From Pseudomonadota bacterium (lineage in GTDB: Bacteria; Pseudomonadota; Alphaproteobacteria; Rhodospirillales; Casp-alpha2), in contig JADFNT010000046.1 in the NCBI GenBank assembly GCA_022563215.1, positions 1 to 9,153 of the forward strand: a stretch of 9,153 bases of DNA. The letters are read 5' to 3'. The position numbers and the translations under genes were made by a program. Every line of letters starts with the position of its first letter. Within the stretch, counting starts at the first letter, position 1. Below are positions 5,779 to 9,153 of the stretch, in pieces. The notes beneath the pieces are model-generated. The model saw only the letters and a program-made list of their open reading frames with translations. It did not search any database and had not been told where the DNA came from.

Positions 5779-7029
5779 ATGAAGGATCGTTGCGCTCCCA
5801 TGCCCGAAACGATGAAAGACGACGGACGCTCGAAAGATGCTAAAGCCGTCCTGTTCGCCTTGTCCGGCCCGTGGCGGCGGTTTTTTCCGTCCCCGGTCCC
5901 GACCCGCCTGGCCGATGACCGCCGCGGCGTCATCATCATCATGTTCGCCCTCATGCTGCCGGTGATGCTGGGGTTCCTCGGCCTCGCCGTCGAGGTCGCG
6001 CTGTGGTACAGCAACAGGCGCGACATGCAGGGCGCCGCCGACGCCGCCGCCATCGCCGCCGCATACGAAATCGCCGAAAGCCGGACCACCAACGCCACCG
6101 CCAGGGGGACGGCGGAAGCCGAGAACAACGGCTGGTCGTCCTCCACCGGGACGATCGCCATCAACAATTCCAGTGCCGACGTAAATTCCACCTTCCCGAC
6201 CAGCGGCGCCTTCACCGCCGACTCCAACGCCGTCGAGGTGCTGTTGACCAAGAACGTGACGCGGCTTTTCTCGGGCTATTTCTTCACCGACAATACCGTC
6301 ACCATCAACGGCCGCGCCGTGGCCACCGTTGTCGCCGGCGCGTCAACGGCCTGCGTGCTGGCGCTGGGGTCGTCCAACCAACAGGGCGCCTTGACCGTAT
6401 CCGGGGCCACCAACTCGGTGACCATGAGCGGCTGCACCATGGCCACCAATTCGACCAACGCCAACGCGGTCAAGAACCAGACCGGCACCATGTCGGCCGA
6501 CTGCATCTACAGCGCCGGCGGCGTCCAAGGCACACCGACCACGACCGCGTGCTCGGGCGCCAAGACCAACCAGCCGACGGTCACCGATCCCTATGAAGAG
6601 GCGGTCACCAAACCGACCGATGCGGATTTCGACAATTGCGCCATCGACGGCGGCACCATCAACACGGCCGTCGACCTTCTCATCAGCGACGGCGTCTTTT
6701 GCAGTATCAAGACAACCGGGGGCACCCTGACCATGACGTCGGGCACCTATTACATCGACCGGGGCGATTTTCGCGTTACCGGCGGCGGCACCGTCAACGC
6801 CTCCGGGGTCGTTATCGTCTTCGGCGACAGCACCGGAAGCAACAACTGCGGCGGGCTTACCATCTCGGGCTCCAGCAACATCAACATCACCGCGCCGACG
6901 TCGGGCAACTTCGTCGGCATCGCCTTCTACCGCAGTTCCAGTTGCGACGCCAACGATGACTTCAAATTCACCGGCACCACGGCCAGCGCCATCGAAGGCG
7001 CCGTTTACAACCCTTCCGGGGACGTGTAG
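5779..7029 (+). CDS. TadG-like pilus assembly protein, cut by an in-frame amber codon
   Basis: The 416-residue product starts with a basic cytoplasmic segment. A TadE/TadG-type N-terminal membrane helix follows (DDRRG then VIIIMFALMLPVMLGFLGLA, residues 47-70), and then VEVALWYSNRRDMQGAADAAAIAAA (71-95), the hallmark of the Tad N-terminal family. The exported remainder (about 100-416) is rich in Thr, Ser, Asn and Gly with short repeating strands such as TISGSSNINITAP, which suggests a beta-helical fold. It has eight cysteines. TadG-like proteins are minor components anchored in the inner membrane and needed for Tad pilus biogenesis in several bacteria. The frame ends at TAG 7027-7029, yet the same repeat pattern and cysteine spacing continue in frame for 50 codons to a TGA at 7180-7182. 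The intact gene was therefore probably 5779-7182 (467 codons before the stop, counting the amber position). A single CAG-to-TAG change would explain it, as would a sequencing error. First gene of the tadG-tadE-tadE cluster. Confidence 0.8.
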   Translation: MKDRCAPMPETMKDDGRSKDAKAVLFALSGPWRRFFPSPVPTRLADDRRGVIIIMFALMLPVMLGFLGLAVEVALWYSNRRDMQGAADAAAIAAAYEIAESRTTNATARGTAEAENNGWSSSTGTIAINNSSADVNSTFPTSGAFTADSNAVEVLLTKNVTRLFSGYFFTDNTVTINGRAVATVVAGASTACVLALGSSNQQGALTVSGATNSVTMSGCTMATNSTNANAVKNQTGTMSADCIYSAGGVQGTPTTTACSGAKTNQPTVTDPYEEAVTKPTDADFDNCAIDGGTINTAVDLLISDGVFCSIKTTGGTLTMTSGTYYIDRGDFRVTGGGTVNASGVVIVFGDSTGSNNCGGLTISGSSNINITAPTSGNFVGIAFYRSSSCDANDDFKFTGTTASAIEGAVYNPSGDV

Positions 7030-7182
7030 ATGACCGGCACCGGCACCATCAGCGGCTCCTGCCTGCAGGTCGTCGGCGACAAGGTCACTTTCTCCGGCAC
7101 CGGCACCCTCGGCAGTGCCTGCGACGCCTTCCCCGGCCTTCCGACCATTCTGGCCGGGGGTATCGGCCAGTTGGTCGAATGA
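7030..7182 (+). pseudogene. Separated C-terminal remainder of the TadG-like protein
   Basis: In frame with the TadG-like gene directly after TAG 7027-7029, this stretch reads MTGTGTISGSCLQVVGDKVT, then FSGTGTLGSACDAF, and ends with GGIGQLVE before TGA 7180-7182. The SGTGT repeats and the two cysteines continue the pattern of the preceding 300 residues, so it is the natural C-terminus. The ATG at 7030 directly after the TAG has no Shine-Dalgarno of its own; independent translation is unlikely except by reinitiation. Near its end CTGGCCG/CGGCCAG (7150-7156 and 7164-7170) forms a perfect 7-bp stem, without a T-run after it. Confidence 0.7.
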
Positions 7183-7202
7183 CCCGGGAAAACCGCCGGG
7201 CG

Positions 7203-7232
7203 CTGACAAAATAGGCCGAAATATCGTATACT
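7203..7232 (+). promoter_or_regulatory. Candidate promoter before tadE copy 1
   Basis: CTGACA (7203-7208) and TATACT (7227-7232) match the sigma70 consensus at 5/6 positions each with an 18-bp spacer, in the 57-bp gap after tadG. The predicted start of transcription is close to 7239, almost at the ATG codons 7240/7243, which would make an almost leaderless message. Either this promoter is weak or fortuitous, or the tadE genes can be expressed apart from the damaged tadG. Confidence 0.4.
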
Positions 7233-7239
7233 CGAGGAC

Positions 7240-7710
7240 ATGATGAACACTTCCCGGCACCTGCGTTTTCTGACCCGCAGGCTGGCGGCAATGGCGAAGC
7301 TGTCCCGCCGTGGCGCCGCGGCGGTGGAATTCGCGCTTTTGTTGCCGGTGATCGTTGTCGGTTTGACCAGCGTCGCCGATTACGGCAGGGCAATTTTCCA
7401 AAAGATCGAGATGGAAAGCGCCGCCAGGGCCGGCGCCCAAATGGCGATCCGCGACCGGGAGGCCACGTCCGACATCCAGCAGACGACGGTCGATTCAACC
7501 AACCTGTCCCTCACCACCAGCGACGTTTCCGTAACCAACACTTGTCGCTGCGCCGACATCGATGCCACGGCGACCTGCGGCACCACCTGCGCTGACGGCG
7601 ACCCGACCCAGTACTATACGAAAGTGACCGTGACCAAGAGCTTCAAGTATCTGATCATGGTCCTGTCGGATAAGAATATGGTGGAATCCATCACGGTGCG
7701 GACCCAATAA
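7240..7710 (+). CDS. TadE-like pseudopilin 1
   Basis: A 156-residue TadE-family protein. Its basic leader ends in LSRRG (residues 21-25), followed by AAAVEFALLLPVIVVGLTSV. This is a type IVb prepilin-like site, G then four residues then Glu at +5, with a hydrophobic helix at about 27-46, so processing by the TadV-type prepilin peptidase after Gly25 is plausible. ADYGRAIFQKIEMESAARAGAQ (46-67) is the typical TadE amphipathic helix. The exported domain has four cysteines (102, 104, 113, 117), likely two disulfides. TadE and TadF are minor pseudopilins needed to make Flp pili. Two ATGs are adjacent (7240 and 7243); the AGGA at 7235-7238 is 1 and 4 bases away, so 7243 may be the true start. It is separated from the second copy by 10 bp and is therefore co-transcribed with it. 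Confidence 0.88.
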   Translation: MMNTSRHLRFLTRRLAAMAKLSRRGAAAVEFALLLPVIVVGLTSVADYGRAIFQKIEMESAARAGAQMAIRDREATSDIQQTTVDSTNLSLTTSDVSVTNTCRCADIDATATCGTTCADGDPTQYYTKVTVTKSFKYLIMVLSDKNMVESITVRTQ

Positions 7711-7720
7711 GGCCAAGAAG

Positions 7721-8221
7721 ATGCAATTTAAATCCGCCACCTTCGATCGAAGGACCGAAAAACCGGCGGCAACCGCCTTTGCCCGGCTGCGCCGGGGGTG
7801 GGACAAAATGATCGCCTGCCGGCTTGGCGCCACGGCGGTGGAGTTCGCCATCGTCGCGCCCTTGTTCCTGGCCATGATGGTCGGCCTGTTCGACATGAGC
7901 CGCGCCATGTGGATCAAGGCGACCCTGCAGTTCGCGGCCGAGGAGGCGACCCGGTCCTTCCTGGTCGACAACACCCTTACGACCACGCAAGTGGCGACGT
8001 TGGCGGAGACGTCATGCACTGGTGCCGGCATGAACGCGTCCGTTTGTGTGAACGCGTTCACCGCGAACCTGACCACCTCGGGCACCATCCAAATCATGCA
8101 GGTGACAGCGACCTACAATTTCGAGACCTTCATGTCGGCCATTCAGTTCAACAACACCTCGATCATTCCGTTCTCGAACGTGACCCTGAACGCCAAGTCC
8201 AGCGTTCCCTTAAACTCCTGA
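7721..8221 (+). CDS. TadE-like pseudopilin 2 (TadE/TadF pair)
   Basis: A 166-residue second TadE-family protein. The prepilin-like site is RLG then ATAVEFAIVAPLFLAMMVGL (Gly36, Glu41 at +5), followed by FDMSRAMWIKATLQFAAEEATR, the characteristic amphipathic segment. Two cysteines (99 and 109) lie in the exported region. It is clearly a paralogue of the preceding gene and fills the TadE/TadF pair found in many tad clusters; which is E and which is F cannot be told by eye. The ATG at 7721 has only a weak purine-rich leader. An in-frame ATG at 7808, after GGGGGTGGG, would leave a 6-residue leader before the processing site and is an alternative. It ends with TGA at 8219-8221. Last gene of the pilin cluster; a 224-bp gap follows. 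Confidence 0.87.
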   Translation: MQFKSATFDRRTEKPAATAFARLRRGWDKMIACRLGATAVEFAIVAPLFLAMMVGLFDMSRAMWIKATLQFAAEEATRSFLVDNTLTTTQVATLAETSCTGAGMNASVCVNAFTANLTTSGTIQIMQVTATYNFETFMSAIQFNNTSIIPFSNVTLNAKSSVPLNS

Positions 8222-8234
8222 TTTTCCTTTAGAT

Positions 8235-8285
8235 ATGCCAACCTTTTCTCCCGTTCCTCTGGACCGGAAGGGAAATCATCGGCAT
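8235..8285 (+). terminator. Long imperfect hairpin after the tadE pair
   Basis: The arms 8244-8257 and 8261-8274 pair at 12 of 14 positions (two G-U) around a TCT loop, and an outer ATGCC/GGCAT (8235-8239 and 8281-8285) closes the structure after small internal loops. It begins 14 bases after the stop of the second tadE gene. There is no T-run on the 3' side, so it is not a standard intrinsic terminator; it could protect the 3' end, attenuate transcription or be part of a leader. It overlaps a candidate promoter for the next gene. Confidence 0.35.
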
Positions 8286-8288
8286 AAT
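8260..8288 (+). promoter_or_regulatory. Candidate promoter of the DUF2336 gene
   Basis: TGGACC (8260-8265) and CATAAT (8283-8288) match the consensus at 4/6 and 5/6 positions with a 17-bp spacer. Transcription would start near 8295 and give a leader of about 150 bases. That leader contains CCGGCC/GGCCGG (about 8380-8402), able to form a 6-bp stem. Consensus match only. Confidence 0.3.
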
Positions 8289-8445
8289 CGTTAGTCCCGA
8301 AAACGACACATTTACCCTGGGCGCGGGCGCAAGGTTCTCCCTTCGCCGGGACGTCGTGGCGAGGAAGAAGGCAGACCCCGGCCGACCCGGTCAAAGGCCG
8401 GAAACCAGATTTCGTTTTCTTAAAAGGACGCCGCCGGCAGGCTTC

Positions 8446-9153
8446 ATGGAAAACAATCTCGAACAACTGGAAAACCTGGCCAGGCTGGCCAAGGAAACCA
8501 CCTCGGAAGGACGCCAGGAGCTTCTGAGGGAAGTCACCGACATGTTCCTGGAATCGCCCCCGGACGCCTTGAACAATACCGAGGTCGAATATTTCGGCGC
8601 CGTCATGGGGCACCTGGTAATCGAAATGGAGTTGAAGGTCCGCCAGCATCTGGCGGAAACCATGTCCGACATCGACGCCGCCCCTTATGAACTGATCAAG
8701 AATTTCGGCAACGACGAAATCGAAGTGGCGCGGCCGGTGCTGATGAAAAGCGGGGTTCTCCAGGACACCGACCTCATCGATATCATCAAGCAGTGCAACC
8801 AGGAGCACTTAATGGCCGTCTCCACCCGCGAAAAGGTCAGCGAGCAGGTCGCCGACGTGCTGGTGGAAAAGGGCAACGATCGGGTCCTGGGGTCGCTGGC
8901 CGGGAACGCCGGCGCCGAGCTTTCCCGCAACGCCATGGAGAACATGGTCGCCCGGAGCGAAGGTGGCGACAGGGCCCTCAACGAAGCCCTGGTCATGCGC
9001 GACAACATGCCGGCGGACCTGATGCAGAAAATGTACAACCACGTTTCAAGCGCGCTCCGCGAATACATTCTTTCCCAGGGCGTCGACATCGACGAAAGCC
9101 AGATCGACGATATGCTGGACGAAACCCGGGAGTGGCTGACCAAGGAAGGTGGT
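8446..9153 (+). CDS. DUF2336 protein, 3' end outside the window
   Basis: From the ATG at 8446 the frame runs 236 codons to the window edge without a stop, so the C-terminus is missing. The N-terminus MENNLEQLENLARLAKETTS and the central block FGNDEIEVARPVLMKSGVLQ, followed by DTDLIDIIKQCNQEHLMAVS (about 87-126), are characteristic of DUF2336, an all-helical HEAT-like family found mostly in alphaproteobacteria. Later family features include MENMVARS (164-171) and LMQKMYNHVSSALREYIL (192-209). There is no signal peptide or membrane helix, so it is cytoplasmic. The molecular function is not established. Some members occur near flagellar, chemotaxis or cell-cycle genes; here it follows a tad pilin cluster, but the 224-bp gap suggests its own transcription. 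The start is preceded by GGCAGG four bases away, a modest ribosome site. Confidence 0.85.
   Translation, partial: MENNLEQLENLARLAKETTSEGRQELLREVTDMFLESPPDALNNTEVEYFGAVMGHLVIEMELKVRQHLAETMSDIDAAPYELIKNFGNDEIEVARPVLMKSGVLQDTDLIDIIKQCNQEHLMAVSTREKVSEQVADVLVEKGNDRVLGSLAGNAGAELSRNAMENMVARSEGGDRALNEALVMRDNMPADLMQKMYNHVSSALREYILSQGVDIDESQIDDMLDETREWLTKEGG

Noticed and set aside
5556..6251. Minus-strand open frame of 231 codons opposite the tadG start
   Set aside because: Low-complexity Ala/Ser/Arg sequence, antisense to the conserved TadG membrane helix.
1027..7029. Reassignment of TAG as a sense codon
   Set aside because: gspA ends at TAG exactly where GspA homologues end and gspB has its own start, so TAG still acts as a stop; only partial suppression remains open.
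6343..7440. Minus-strand open frame of 365 codons opposite tadG and tadE
   Set aside because: Gly/Ala/Asp-rich shadow of the repeat-rich plus-strand genes, with no recognisable domain.
1..9153. tRNA, rRNA, CRISPR array, complete insertion sequence or attachment site
   Set aside because: I saw no regular repeat-spacer pattern, no terminal inverted repeats around a transposase, and no tRNA- or rRNA-like stretch; the integrase piece has no active domain and no visible att duplication.

Overview
About 8 kb of this GC-rich window (roughly 1160-9153) reads as one coherent chromosomal locus. It probably comes from an alphaproteobacterium, perhaps Rhodospirillales-like. The DUF2336 protein, the paired TadE pseudopilins with a TadG-like protein, and the codon style all point that way, but this is inference from protein families without a database search. 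The first ~1160 bases do not belong with the rest. They are a patchwork of gene fragments that resemble other phyla.

Layout from left to right: 1-~290 holds nothing recognisable. ~290-730 (+) is an internal piece of a planctomycete/verrucomicrobial-type DUF1553 (PSD1) protein. ~761-1158 (-) is an internal piece of an actinobacterial-style phage integrase. At ~1140-1160 the integrase piece is fused to the minus-strand gspB gene, which loses its C-terminal domain. All fragments lack both natural ends and several GATC sites sit at or near the joins, so an assembly or cloning chimera is the simplest explanation. The minus strand then carries, in transcription order (right to left), a TadD-like TPR lipoprotein (5373-4603), a Crp/Fnr-family regulator (4443-3739), the GspA/ExeA-type ATPase with a peptidoglycan-binding domain (3524-1578), and gspB (from 1568).

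A 405-bp divergent intergenic region (5374-5778) separates these from a plus-strand pilus cluster: a TadG-like protein (from 5779), TadE-like pseudopilin 1 (7240-7710) and TadE-like pseudopilin 2 (7721-8221). After a further 224-bp gap a DUF2336 gene starts at 8446 and runs off the right end. The divergent region contains a close match to a CRP operator (TGTGA-N6-TCACT at 5545-5560). It is placed so that a -10-like hexamer towards tadG falls at the class II distance.

Working model (inference): the plus-strand genes supply minor pilins/pseudopilins of a Tad (type IVc) pilus. The minus-strand genes supply outer-membrane and peptidoglycan assembly factors: a TPR lipoprotein, plus GspA/GspB, which elsewhere place secretins through the cell wall. 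The Crp-like protein lies between them. The most notable oddity is an in-frame amber codon (7027-7029) that cuts the TadG-like gene 50 codons before its natural end.
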